Positions 52,040-60,360 are shown, numbered from the stretch's first letter. The stretch: DNA of 64,000 bases from CALKJU01 sp046349355 (GCA_046349355.1 JAXMCM010000014.1:364588-428587); one strand, 5' to 3'. The notes: generated by a model not told the origin, from the letters alone. Numbers and translations are program-made.

Positions 52040-52866
52040 GGGTCCGCGGCTGGGCCTCGGGCGACGGCCGGCAGGAGCTGGCCGAGGCCCCGTCCCGGCT
52101 GGTCGCGTCCGGCCACGCGGCGCGCGTCGTCGGCTATCGCGAGACACGGGCCGCGGCCCAGCGCTGGCGCGAGGTGCCGCATGCCGGGGTGGTGCTGGTG
52201 CTGAGCCTGGGCGAGCCGTTCCGGGTCGGCTTCGGCGACGGGGTCCCCGAGCCCCTGCCCGGCTTCATGGCCGGCCTGCACGACCGGCACGCGACGGTCG
52301 AGTCCGACGGCCGGGCCGAGTGCGTGCAGGTCAACCTGACGCTGCCGGCGGCGGTGCGGCTGGCCGGGATGCCGCTGGCCGAGCTCGCCAACCGGACCGT
52401 CGCGGTCGACGACGTGCTGGGCCGCTGGAGCCGCGAGCTGACCGGGCAGCTGGCCGAGACGCGGAGCTGGGCGGCGCGCCTGGCGCTGGCCGAGGCCGCG
52501 GTGGCGCGGCGGATCGAGCAGGCGCCGCCGCTGGCGGGCGATCTCGCGCTGGCGCTGCGCCGGCTGCAGGCGAGCGATGGTGCCGCAGGGATCGCCGGGC
52601 TGGCCCGCGAGATCGGCTGCTCGCGCAAGCACCTGACCACCCGGTTCCGCGCCGCGCTGGGCCTGCCGCCCAAGACGCTGGCGCGCATCCTGCGCTTCGT
52701 CCGGCTCACCGAACGGCTCGATGCCACCGGCGGTGCCGGCTGGGCCGACCTCGCCGCGCAGGCCGGCTACTTCGACCAGCCGCACCTGAGCCGCGAGGTG
52801 CGCGCCTTCACCGGGCTGCCGCCGGGCGCCTGGCTGGCGCAGCGGCATGTCTATTCGACGGGGTAA
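52036..52866 (+). CDS. AraC family transcriptional regulator, start codon unusual
   Basis: The C-terminal 100 residues are an AraC-type double helix-turn-helix (GIAGLAREIGCSRKHLTTRFRAALGLPPKTLARILRF...GYFDQPHLSREVRAFTGLPPG). The N-terminal half resembles the DUF6597-type ligand domain of regulators that sit next to glyoxalase-like genes. The first ATG, GTG or TTG in frame is GTG 52174, but conserved-looking sequence (VVGYRETRAAAQRWREVP) lies upstream of it and the frame is open back to 51982 with no such codon. The best candidate is CTG at 52036, overlapping the pdxH stop (CTGA), giving 276 residues. If GTG is used, the protein is 230 residues and lacks part of the sensor domain. Confidence 0.75.
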   Translation: MRVRGWASGDGRQELAEAPSRLVASGHAARVVGYRETRAAAQRWREVPHAGVVLVLSLGEPFRVGFGDGVPEPLPGFMAGLHDRHATVESDGRAECVQVNLTLPAAVRLAGMPLAELANRTVAVDDVLGRWSRELTGQLAETRSWAARLALAEAAVARRIEQAPPLAGDLALALRRLQASDGAAGIAGLAREIGCSRKHLTTRFRAALGLPPKTLARILRFVRLTERLDATGGAGWADLAAQAGYFDQPHLSREVRAFTGLPPGAWLAQRHVYSTG

Positions 52867-52936
52867 CATCCGTCCAAGACCGGACCCGGCGGACATGGCA
52901 TCGAGGCCGCTGCGTCACCGCCAACGGAAGGCCGCC

Positions 52937-53329
52937 ATGCCCGAGCCCAAGATCTATCCCTGCCTGCGCTATCTCGACGCTCCGGCGGCCATCGCCTGGC
53001 TCGGCCGGGCGTTCGGCTTCACGGAGCTGCTGGTGGTGAAGGGCGAAGGCGACGGCAGCATCGCCCATGCCGAGCTGGCGATGGGCAGCTGCGTGGTGAT
53101 GCTGGGCAGCGCCCGCGACGACGCCTACGGGCAGAGCCCGCGCACGCTCGGCGGCGTGACCCAGACCGTCTACATGGCCGTCGACGATCCGGACGCATTG
53201 CACGCGCGGGCGGCGGCGGCAGGGGCCGAGATCATCCGGCCGCCGGCGGACACCGACTACGGCGCCCGCGAGTTCTCCTGCCGGGACCCCGAAGGTCACG
53301 TGTGGAGCTTCGGCACCTGGCGGCCCTGA
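52937..53329 (+). CDS. VOC (glyoxalase-fold) family protein
   Basis: This 130-residue protein has the vicinal oxygen chelate fold of the glyoxalase/bleomycin resistance superfamily. It shows YPCLRYLDAPAAIAWLGRAFGF at the start, AELAMGSCVVMLGS, and the C-terminal REFSCRDPEGHVWSFGTW. The short one-domain form and the PCLRYxDAPAAIxWL motif are typical of a PhnB-like subgroup often encoded next to AraC-type regulators. The substrate is unknown. It lies 70 bases after the AraC gene, which probably controls it. Confidence 0.88.
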   Translation: MPEPKIYPCLRYLDAPAAIAWLGRAFGFTELLVVKGEGDGSIAHAELAMGSCVVMLGSARDDAYGQSPRTLGGVTQTVYMAVDDPDALHARAAAAGAEIIRPPADTDYGAREFSCRDPEGHVWSFGTWRP

Positions 53330-53401
53330 TCGTCGCGGGTTCCTTCTGCCGCGACGGACGGGGTGCTAGCCTGCCGGCCGCCGCCGCGGAGGGACGGGCG
53401 C

Positions 53402-53563
53402 ATGGGGATGATCGTCAACTGGCTGCTCGGCATCGCCGGCGGCATCACCGCGTTGTTCGTCTCGCGCTCGGCCACCAACTTCTTCCTGCTGCAGGCGGCC
53501 GTCGCCCTGCTGGTCGGCGTGGCGATCGTGGGAATTCTGGTGTTCCTCGGCCGTCGGCGCTAG
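53402..53563 (+). CDS. Small membrane protein, 53 residues
   Basis: I do not recognise this short protein. It is almost entirely hydrophobic, with two membrane segments (about residues 3-17, MIVNWLLGIAGGITALFV, and 26-48, LLQAAVALLVGVAIVGILVFL) and a basic C-terminal GRRR tail. GGAGGGACGG lies just upstream of the ATG. A start two codons later is possible. Its position between the VOC and SDR genes, its ribosome binding site and its membrane character make it likely to be real. Confidence 0.6.
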   Translation: MGMIVNWLLGIAGGITALFVSRSATNFFLLQAAVALLVGVAIVGILVFLGRRR

Positions 53564-53630
53564 CGCGCGGCCGATCGCCACACGATATGTTGGCGGCGCC
53601 GGGCACGCGGCACCGCCCAGGGATTCCTGC

Positions 53631-54365
53631 ATGTCGCCACGCAAGACCGTCTTCATCACCGGCGCCAGCCGGGGCATCGGCCACGCCACCGCGGCGTATT
53701 TCGTCCGCGAGGGCTGGCGGGCGATCACCTGCTCGCGCGACGAGGTGCCGCCGCAGTGCCCGCGCAACGAGCGGCATGCCCACATCACCGCCGACCTCGC
53801 CGAGACCGAGAAGCTCGAGGACGTGGTGGCGCGGCTGCACAACGTGCTCGAGGGCCAGCCGCTGCACGCGCTGGTCAACAATGCCGGCTACTCGCCCAAG
53901 GGCGAAGGCGGCAAGCGGCTGGGCTGCCTGGATGGCGACCTCGATACCTGGCAGCACACCTTCGCCATCAACTTCCTGGCCCCGGTGTTCTTCAGCCGGG
54001 CCTGCGCGCCGCTGCTCGAGGAGGCCGGCGGGGCCATCGTCAACATCACCTCGATCGCCGGCAGCCGCGTGCATCCCTTCGCCGGCAGCGCCTACAGCAC
54101 GTCCAAGGCGGCGCTGACGGCGCTGACCCGCGAGCTCGCCGCCGACCTTGCCCACATGGGCATCCGCGTCAACGCGGTGTGCCCGGGCGAGATCAACACG
54201 GCGATCCTGTCGCCAGGGACCGAGAAGCTGGTCGAGCGGATTCCGCTGCGCCGCCTCGGCTCGCCCGACGAGGTCGCGGCGGCGATCTACTACCTCTGCA
54301 GCGAGCAGGCGTCCTACATCACCGGCGCCGAGATCCCGGTCAACGGCGGGCAGGACGTCTACTAG
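53631..54365 (+). CDS. SDR family oxidoreductase
   Basis: This 244-residue short-chain dehydrogenase/reductase has the cofactor motif TGASRGIGHAT (residues 10-20), NNAGYSPKG, the catalytic Ser in NITSIAGS, and Tyr/Lys in YSTSK near residue 155. The C-terminal SEQASYITGAEIPVNGGQDVY is the typical end of classical SDRs. An Arg just after the glycine motif is absent, so cofactor preference cannot be called. The substrate is unknown, and the neighbours give no pathway. It overlaps the convergent small membrane protein gene by 26 bases. Confidence 0.9.
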   Translation: MSPRKTVFITGASRGIGHATAAYFVREGWRAITCSRDEVPPQCPRNERHAHITADLAETEKLEDVVARLHNVLEGQPLHALVNNAGYSPKGEGGKRLGCLDGDLDTWQHTFAINFLAPVFFSRACAPLLEEAGGAIVNITSIAGSRVHPFAGSAYSTSKAALTALTRELAADLAHMGIRVNAVCPGEINTAILSPGTEKLVERIPLRRLGSPDEVAAAIYYLCSEQASYITGAEIPVNGGQDVY

Positions 54366-54693
54366 AGCCGTCGCGGGCGGCGCGGATCAGGGCGATCTCG
54401 CGCCGCAGCCGCTGCCAGAGGACGAGGTCGACCAGCGCCAGCACGGGAATGCAGGCGAGCGTCAAGAGGGCCAGCTTGTCGGTGGCGTTGAGCCGGCCGG
54501 CGACGATGCGCCGGCCCATCGCCTCGAGCCGCCATTCGCGCGGGACCATCGACCAGACCCGCTCCAGGGTCAGCCCGTCGAAGGCCATGACCCCGCCGGC
54601 CAGACCGGTCAGCACACCGGCCGTCACCGCCGCGACGATCACCCACTTGCCGAGCCGCACCGCCGGCACCCTTCGCCCGCGAACCTCCCGCAT
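54340..54693 (-). CDS. Predicted two-pass membrane protein of unknown function
   Basis: This 117-residue protein has two membrane segments: residues 15-38 (KWVIVAAVTAGVLTGLAGG) and 74-93 (LALLTLACIPVLALVDLVLW), with basic flanks. The loop of about 35 residues between them should lie in the periplasm. The C-terminal tail is basic. Nothing similar is recognised. It overlaps the SDR gene end by 26 bases, which is unusual, but the clear hydrophobic pattern supports a real gene. Confidence 0.55.
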   Translation of the reverse strand: MREVRGRRVPAVRLGKWVIVAAVTAGVLTGLAGGVMAFDGLTLERVWSMVPREWRLEAMGRRIVAGRLNATDKLALLTLACIPVLALVDLVLWQRLRREIALIRAARDGSSRRPARR

Positions 54694-54792
54694 TGGTAGC
54701 AGAAGGCGACGATCCCCGCCCAGCGGCTTGCGGGGCTTGAACGCGGCCGCCGGCTATGGGAGTCGGCAGTCGGGCTGCAGTGCTGGACAGGC

Positions 54793-56025
54793 ATGTCACT
54801 GGATCGACGCAGCTTCGTGCGCGGCCTCTCGGCGACGGCAACACTGCCGGGCGTTGCCGGCTGCGCCGGCCTGCTCGGTCCGCAGGGGCGCTCCTACCCC
54901 GTCGAGCCGCATCCGCCCGGCAAGCGGCGGCTGGTGCTGTGCCTCGACGGCAGCCTCGCCAAGACCGACGATGCCACCAACATCGACTGGATTGCCGCCA
55001 ACTGCCAGGGCGCCGAGGCCCGGCCGATCCCGCAGCTGGTCGCCTACTTCCCGGGTGTCGGCACCCAGCCGGGCGAGGAGCTGCTGGGCGGCGGGCTGGG
55101 CTTCGGGCTCGCCCGCCAGATCAAGGACGGCTACCACTTCATCCAGGCCAACTGGCAGCGCGGCGACCAGATCTTCATCTTCGGCTTCTCGCGCGGCGCC
55201 TACGCCTCGCGCAGCCTCGCCAGCTTCATCGGCCTGCTCGGCTGGATCGAGGATCCCGAGCTGGCCAGCATGGCCTACGAGAAGTGGTACCGGATCCAGG
55301 GCGAGCGCGATCCGATGCTGCGCCGGCTGCTCCAGGATTCGATCGAGAAGATCACCGCCGAGAAGCCGATCCCGATGGAGATCGACTTCCTCGGCGTGTT
55401 CGACACGGTGGCGGCCCTGGGTTTCTCCAACATCGACCTGCCCCCCGTGCTGCGCGAGGTGTCGCAGATCGTCAGCTACTCGATCGACGGCTTCCACCGG
55501 GTGCATGTCGGCCCGCATGTCCGCCGGGTCTGCCACGCGGTGGCCCTCGACGAGATGCTGGCGCATTTCTCGCCGACCCTGCTGGGCCCGGTGCCGGACG
55601 AGGTCATCGCCCGCGAGGTCTGGTTCGCCGGCGGGCATGGCGACGTCGGCGGCGGCCACATCGGCAGCGAGGACAACCGCAACCTCGCCAAGGTGGCGCT
55701 GGTCTGGATGATGGAGATGGCGCGCGCGGCCGGGCTCGAGCTCGAGCCGCAGGCCTGGAAGCGGCTGCGCCGCCAGGCCGACCCGCTGGCGCCGCAGCAC
55801 TACGCACCGCCGAACATCAGCCCGGAGATCGCCAGCGCCCTGTCGCTGCTGAAGCCGCGGGCACCGCGCCTCGTGCCGGACGGTGCCACCGTCGACACGT
55901 CGGTGATCGAGCGCCTGCACAAGCCCGTCGAGTATCGCGGCATCGACGGGCTGCCGGCGCCGCGCCAGCCCTACGAGCCGCGCAACCTGCCGCCGACCTA
56001 CGCCCGCATGGCCGGGGCGGCGTGA
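54793..56025 (+). CDS. DUF2235 alpha/beta hydrolase with Tat-lipoprotein-like signal
   Basis: This 410-residue protein has the DUF2235 (T6SS phospholipase effector Tle1-like) hydrolase domain: RRLVLCLDGSLAKTDDATN near residue 45, nucleophile Ser133 in GFSRGAYASR, Asp204 in FLGVFDTVAALG and His282 in VWFAGGHGDVGGGH. The N-terminus SLDRRSFVRGLSATATLPGVAGC combines a twin-arginine-like motif with a lipobox-like Cys24, so export by Tat and lipidation are plausible. The normal GT.N motif (DGT.N) is altered to DGSLAKTDDATN. No type VI secretion genes are nearby. It is probably an envelope-located esterase or phospholipase. Confidence 0.85.
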   Translation: MSLDRRSFVRGLSATATLPGVAGCAGLLGPQGRSYPVEPHPPGKRRLVLCLDGSLAKTDDATNIDWIAANCQGAEARPIPQLVAYFPGVGTQPGEELLGGGLGFGLARQIKDGYHFIQANWQRGDQIFIFGFSRGAYASRSLASFIGLLGWIEDPELASMAYEKWYRIQGERDPMLRRLLQDSIEKITAEKPIPMEIDFLGVFDTVAALGFSNIDLPPVLREVSQIVSYSIDGFHRVHVGPHVRRVCHAVALDEMLAHFSPTLLGPVPDEVIAREVWFAGGHGDVGGGHIGSEDNRNLAKVALVWMMEMARAAGLELEPQAWKRLRRQADPLAPQHYAPPNISPEIASALSLLKPRAPRLVPDGATVDTSVIERLHKPVEYRGIDGLPAPRQPYEPRNLPPTYARMAGAA

Positions 56026-56044
56026 CCTCGCCGGGGACCGGACG

Positions 56045-56770
56045 ATGCTGACCGAGGAGCTGTTCCGCGACGACGCCTACCGGCGCCACTGCGATGCCGT
56101 CGTCGTCGGTGCCGACGAGGCCGGCATCCAGCTCGACCGGACGGTGTTCTATCCGACCGGCGGCGGCCAGCCGGGCGACCGCGGCCGGCTGGTCCTCGCC
56201 GACGGGACCGCCATCGAGATCGTCGACACGGTCAAGGGCGAGGGTGCCGGCACGATCCTGCACCGGCCGGCGGCGGACACGCCGCTGCCCGAGTTCGGCG
56301 CGCGGGTCAGCGCCGAGCTCGACTGGGACCGGCGCCTGCGCCTGATGCGGATGCACACGGCCCTGCACCTGCTGTGCCGGGCGGTCGACGGCGTCGTCAC
56401 CGGCGGCCAGGTCGGCGATGGCCGCGGCCGGCTCGACTTCGACATTCCGGACCCGGTGCTCGACAAGGAGGCGATCGCGGCGACGCTCAACGCCTGGATC
56501 GCCGGCGACCATGCGGTCAGCCATCGCTGGATCGAGGACGCCGAGCTGCTGGCCCGGCCGGAGCTGGTCCGGACCATGTCGGTGCGGCCGCCGATCGGCC
56601 AGGGACGGGTCCGGCTGGTCGAGATCGCCGGCGTCGACCTGCAGGCCTGCGGCGGCACGCATGTCCGGCGGACCGGCGAGATCGGCCGGCTGGTCGTCGA
56701 GAAGATCGAGAAGAAGGGGCGTCAGAACCGGCGCGTGGCGATCGCCTTCGCCGAGCCGGGCGGCGGCTGA
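56045..56770 (+). CDS. AlaX-type alanyl-tRNA editing protein
   Basis: This 241-residue protein matches the editing domain of alanyl-tRNA synthetase standing alone. It removes serine (or glycine) wrongly attached to tRNA-Ala. The zinc ligands are visible: His104 and His108 in MRMHTALHLL, Cys202 and His206 in LQACGGTHVRRTGEIG. The N-terminal subdomain is present (TVFYPTGGGQPGDRG), as in AlaX-M forms. It lies 19 bases after the DUF2235 gene. Its stop codon abuts the stop of the convergent tandem methyltransferase-fold gene. Confidence 0.93.
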   Translation: MLTEELFRDDAYRRHCDAVVVGADEAGIQLDRTVFYPTGGGQPGDRGRLVLADGTAIEIVDTVKGEGAGTILHRPAADTPLPEFGARVSAELDWDRRLRLMRMHTALHLLCRAVDGVVTGGQVGDGRGRLDFDIPDPVLDKEAIAATLNAWIAGDHAVSHRWIEDAELLARPELVRTMSVRPPIGQGRVRLVEIAGVDLQACGGTHVRRTGEIGRLVVEKIEKKGRQNRRVAIAFAEPGGG

Positions 56771-58360
56771 TCAGCCCTCGGCCGGCTCTTCCGCCTCGGC
56801 GTCGGCGGCCGGCGCCGGATGCAGCAGGCCGCGCACCCGCACGATCCGCTTCTGGAAGTGCGGATCGGGCAGGTCGCCGTACTCGGCGACGCAACGCTCC
56901 AGCAGCCCGTCGGCGGTCGCCTGATCGCCGCCGGCATGCGCCAGGCGAGCGGCCAGGAGCAGCATCGTCGCCTTGCCCTCGGCGTGCTCGAGGGCACCGT
57001 GCAGGCGCATGACACGCTCGACCCGCTCCGCGGCGGTGAAGTCGTCGTTGGCGACGCGGGCCAGCGAGTCGGCCGGCAGCGGCTTGACGTAGCGCAGGAC
57101 CAGCGACGGCGGCTCGACCGCCTCGATGACGAAGCTGTCGAGCAGCTCGCCCATCGCCACCTGGATCCAGGGGGCCTCGAGGTGGACCGTGTCCTGCTGG
57201 ATGTAGAGCGTCTCGCCCGGCACCCAGGCCGGGGCGAAGCGGGTGTAGATGGCCTTGTTCAGGCCCGGCGACTTGGCGACGTCGACGAAGCAGAGCTCGA
57301 TCGGCCGCTCGGCCGGCCACCGCATGTGGCGGAAGTCGCCGTTGTAGACGTTGATGTAGGTCGCCAGCGGATCGACGTTGGCGGCGAACAGGTCGAAGAA
57401 GCTGCCGTCGGGCGGGCAGGCGTCGCCGAGGATGCGCCGGTGCGCCGGCGTGCTGTTCTGGAACTTGTCGTAGGCGTGGATCCGCCGGCGGAACCTGCCG
57501 CGGTCCGGCCGGTCGTCGAGACCCCTGGCCATGGCCAGCGTGCTGCCGCCGAGGAAGCAGCCGGCGTCGATGATGGCGCCCATGCCGGTGTAGCGCTGCC
57601 GGGCGAGGCCGTAGAGCATGCGCAGCTCGGCCGGCCGCGCCATGTGGCGCACGTGCGGGAAGACCTTGTCGAAGTCGAAGGTCGCCACGGCCCGCTCGAT
57701 GTCCGCGGCGAGCCTCGCCAGAATCGCGGCACCGTCCTCGGCGAGGTCGACGAAGCCCATGCCGTAGCCGGCGCTGCGGCTGGACGGGACCACCTGCGCG
57801 GCGTTGGCGGCACGGGGTCCGAACGCCTCGACCAGCTCGCGCCACAGGTCGGTGACCGTCGAACGCGTGGCGATGTCGTCGATGACGAGCCAGCGCACCG
57901 GTACGCGCGCGGTCAGGCCGGCGGCGACGCCGAGGACGAAGGCCCGGTCCTTGCGGCCATCGATGTAGAGGATGTCGACGGGCCGCGAGCCGAGCAGGGT
58001 GGCGGTCAGGTCGAGCATCGCCGGCGTCGAGCTGTCGCCGACCAGCTTGACGATCTCCGGCTCGGCCTTCAGGCGCTCGCGATTGAGATCGACGATGTCC
58101 GAGGTGATCAGCAGCGGCCCGCGGCCACCGCCGAGCCGCATGCCGGTGGCCATCGACAGGGCCGAGCCGCCGTAGTGGGTGCCGGCCTCGACGATGGTCC
58201 GTGCGCCGAGCGACGCGGCAAGGCCAGCCAGCAGCCGGTAGTAGGCCGGCGCCTTGTCCATGAAGCCGCCATGGGTCTCCGACGGACCGTAGGCGAAGCC
58301 GCTGACGTCGATGGTGCCACCGCGCTTCCAGGCCTGACGTATCGCCTCTTCGGGGTTCAT
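56771..58360 (-). CDS. Protein with two tandem methyltransferase-like Rossmann domains
   Basis: This 529-residue protein appears to contain two copies of a class I SAM-dependent methyltransferase-like (Methyltransf_24/CmcI-like) fold. Motif I of the first is IVEAGTHYGGSALSM (residues 56-70). The second has IIDAGCFLGGSTLAMA (263-278). Each is followed by an acidic strand: LYIDGRKD (131-138) and LCFVDVAKSP (356-365). Residues 445-500 look like TPR-type helices. The first copy resembles cephalosporin-hydroxylase-type sequences and the second TylF-type sequences, but both matches are weak. Substrate and activity are unknown; a sugar- or glycan-related role is only a guess. Confidence 0.7.
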   Translation of the reverse strand: MNPEEAIRQAWKRGGTIDVSGFAYGPSETHGGFMDKAPAYYRLLAGLAASLGARTIVEAGTHYGGSALSMATGMRLGGGRGPLLITSDIVDLNRERLKAEPEIVKLVGDSSTPAMLDLTATLLGSRPVDILYIDGRKDRAFVLGVAAGLTARVPVRWLVIDDIATRSTVTDLWRELVEAFGPRAANAAQVVPSSRSAGYGMGFVDLAEDGAAILARLAADIERAVATFDFDKVFPHVRHMARPAELRMLYGLARQRYTGMGAIIDAGCFLGGSTLAMARGLDDRPDRGRFRRRIHAYDKFQNSTPAHRRILGDACPPDGSFFDLFAANVDPLATYINVYNGDFRHMRWPAERPIELCFVDVAKSPGLNKAIYTRFAPAWVPGETLYIQQDTVHLEAPWIQVAMGELLDSFVIEAVEPPSLVLRYVKPLPADSLARVANDDFTAAERVERVMRLHGALEHAEGKATMLLLAARLAHAGGDQATADGLLERCVAEYGDLPDPHFQKRIVRVRGLLHPAPAADAEAEEPAEG

Positions 58361-58445
58361 CGAGCGGGGACCTGAACGCTGCGGTGAATTGCGCTGGGCT
58401 GATAGACCCCGGCGCGGGTCGTGGCAACGGCAGCCGGGACGGTCC

Positions 58446-59465
58446 TCACCGGCGCCGCCAGCGGTCGGCTCCCCGCGCGTCGAGCTCCCGCTCGACCCGG
58501 CCCTCGGCCAGCAGCCGGTTGAGGTGGGCGCGGGTCTCGGCCAGTGCGAAGCCGGTCTGGTGCAGGTCCAGCGCGCGTGGGAACAGGCCCTGCATCACCG
58601 CCGCGGTCGTGGCGGGCGCGGCGCACAGCCCGAGAGTCTGGTCGAGGCGCTGGCGGTGATGCTCGAGCAGCTGGGCGATTCGTTCGTGCAGGCCACGATA
58701 GGGCCGGTCATGCGACGGCAGGACGAGGATGTCGTCGGGCAGGCCGGCATAGCCGCCGAGGGACTGGTCGAACTCGCCAAGCGGGTCGGCGTCGGGCTCC
58801 GAGAACCAGGCGCCGATCACCGGGGTGATCCGCGGCAGCAGCTGGTCGGCAGCGACGAGCAGGCCCCGCTCGCCCGACCAGAAGGTCAGCTGCTCGGGCG
58901 CATGGCCACGGCCGACGATCACCTGCCAGTCGCTGCCGCCGAGGCGCAGGCGGTCGCCGTGGCGGATGCGGCCGAAGGTCGCCGGCACCGGGGTGACGCC
59001 GCGCCGGTAGGCGTTGCCGCGGGCGCGCAGCCGGGCGCGCAGGTCGGCCGGGAGGTCGGCCCGGACATAGTAGAGATCGGCGGCGTCCAGCATGCCGTCG
59101 GTGGCGTCCAGCGCCAGCCAGCGCGCCGTCAGCCATTCGGTGCGCGCCATCAGCAGCTCGGCCCCGGTCCGCTCGGCGAGCCAGCCGGCGAGGCCCGAAT
59201 GGTCGGGATGGAAATGGGTGACGAGCAGGCGGCGCACCGGCCTGCCGGCGAGCGGCCCGGCCAGCACGGCCTCCCAGATCGTCCGGCAGGCGGCATCGCC
59301 GTAGCCGGTGTCGACGACGGTCCAGCCGTCAGGGTCCTCGATCAACCATACGTTGACGTGATCGAGCGCGAAGGGCAGCGGCAGGCGCAGCCAGAGCAGG
59401 CCCGGTGCCACCTCGACCGGCTCGCCGTTGGCCGGCTGCTCCCGGGCAAAGACGATTCGCTGCAC
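58446..59465 (-). CDS. MBL fold metallo-hydrolase
   Basis: This 339-residue metallo-beta-lactamase-fold hydrolase has the metal motif HFHPDH at residues 84-89, DTGYG (52-56), GHAPEQ in the third metal region, AADQLLP and the late SHDRPY. In the third motif the common GHSPEH appears as GHAPEQ, and the fourth ligand region is normal. The C-terminal 100 residues carry a helical winged-helix-like extension (LPSHDRPYRGLHERIAQLLEHH), as in the family of glyoxalase II-like and CoA-thioesterase-like members. The start is GTG at 59465. It is divergent from the HugZ-like gene. The substrate is unknown. Confidence 0.88.
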   Translation of the reverse strand: MQRIVFAREQPANGEPVEVAPGLLWLRLPLPFALDHVNVWLIEDPDGWTVVDTGYGDAACRTIWEAVLAGPLAGRPVRRLLVTHFHPDHSGLAGWLAERTGAELLMARTEWLTARWLALDATDGMLDAADLYYVRADLPADLRARLRARGNAYRRGVTPVPATFGRIRHGDRLRLGGSDWQVIVGRGHAPEQLTFWSGERGLLVAADQLLPRITPVIGAWFSEPDADPLGEFDQSLGGYAGLPDDILVLPSHDRPYRGLHERIAQLLEHHRQRLDQTLGLCAAPATTAAVMQGLFPRALDLHQTGFALAETRAHLNRLLAEGRVERELDARGADRWRRR

Positions 59466-59589
59466 CCCGTCCTCCTCGACGCCGAAGCGGCGCCGCCTCT
59501 ATCATGCGGCCGATGACGAGGACACCTGCTGAACTGCGCAGCGGGCCCCCGGCGCGCTTTTGTCCCGCCCGGCCGGACGAAGCGTGCAA

Positions 59590-59608
59590 CCACCGGTCGT
59601 GCCGGTGG
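59590..59608 (+). promoter_or_regulatory. Hairpin sequestering the ribosome binding site of the HugZ-like gene
   Basis: CCACCGG and CCGGTGG form a perfect 7-bp stem with the five-base loop TCGTG. The 3' arm contains the first half of GGTGGAG, the ribosome binding site, nine bases before the ATG at 59620. In the folded mRNA the site would be partly hidden, so translation could be temperature-, ligand- or protein-controlled. Confidence 0.5.
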
Positions 59609-59619
59609 AGCCCTTCGCC

Positions 59620-60360
59620 ATGAACGCCGATACCCCGGGCAGCACCGTCCGCCGCCTGATCCGGTCGATCCCGCGGGTGGCGCTGGGGACGCGCCTCGTC
59701 GCCGACGGCCAGCCCTACGTCTCGCTGGCCATGGTCGCCTGCGACCATGCCGCGCGCCCCCTGCTGCTGCTTTCCGACCTCGCCGACCACACACGGAACA
59801 TCAAGGCCCACCCGTACGTTTCCTTGCTGTTCGACGGCACGCTCGGGCTCGAGGTGCCGCTGACGGGGAGCCGGGCGAGCGTGCAGGGCAAGGTGACGGT
59901 CTCGGACGATCCGGCCGATCGGCAGCGCTACGTGGCGCGCCACCCCGACGCCGCCCAGTACATCGGCTTCGGCGACTTCCGCCTCTATCGCGTCGAGGTC
60001 GAGAAGGCGCACCTGGTTGCAGGCTTCGGCCGGATCCACTGGGTCGATGCCGACGCCATCCTCTACCCTGCCGACAGGAGCGTGTCCCTGGCCGGACACG
60101 AGGCGGACGTCGTCGAGCACATGAACAGCGACCACGCCGACGCCGTGCAGCTCTACGCCCGGCAACTGCTCGGCCGCGACGGCGACGGCTGGACCCTGAC
60201 CGGGGTCGATCCGGAGGGCGCCGACCTGCGGCGCGCCGGCGAGACCGCCCGGCTGTGGTTCGACAAGCCGGTGGCCGACGCCGAGGAATGCCGGGTCGAG
60301 CTGGTGCGTCTGGTGAAGCGAGCCCGGGCCGTCGCGACAGGGTCGCCGCCCGCCGCCTGA
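59620..60360 (+). CDS. HugZ-like haem utilisation protein (PNP oxidase fold plus DUF2470)
   Basis: This 246-residue protein has an N-terminal split-barrel flavin/haem-binding domain of the pyridoxamine phosphate oxidase superfamily (residues 10-135, with GQPYVSLAMVACDHAARPLLLLSDLADHT) and a C-terminal DUF2470 domain (about 155-246, with VVEHMNSDHADAVQLYA). This arrangement is that of HugZ/HutZ haem-degrading or haem-handling proteins, where the HMNxDH segment lies near the haem. No haem uptake operon is nearby. The ATG at 59620 is chosen by its ribosome binding site, which sits in a small hairpin. A general PNPOx-type flavoprotein is the alternative. Confidence 0.85.
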   Translation: MNADTPGSTVRRLIRSIPRVALGTRLVADGQPYVSLAMVACDHAARPLLLLSDLADHTRNIKAHPYVSLLFDGTLGLEVPLTGSRASVQGKVTVSDDPADRQRYVARHPDAAQYIGFGDFRLYRVEVEKAHLVAGFGRIHWVDADAILYPADRSVSLAGHEADVVEHMNSDHADAVQLYARQLLGRDGDGWTLTGVDPEGADLRRAGETARLWFDKPVADAEECRVELVRLVKRARAVATGSPPAA

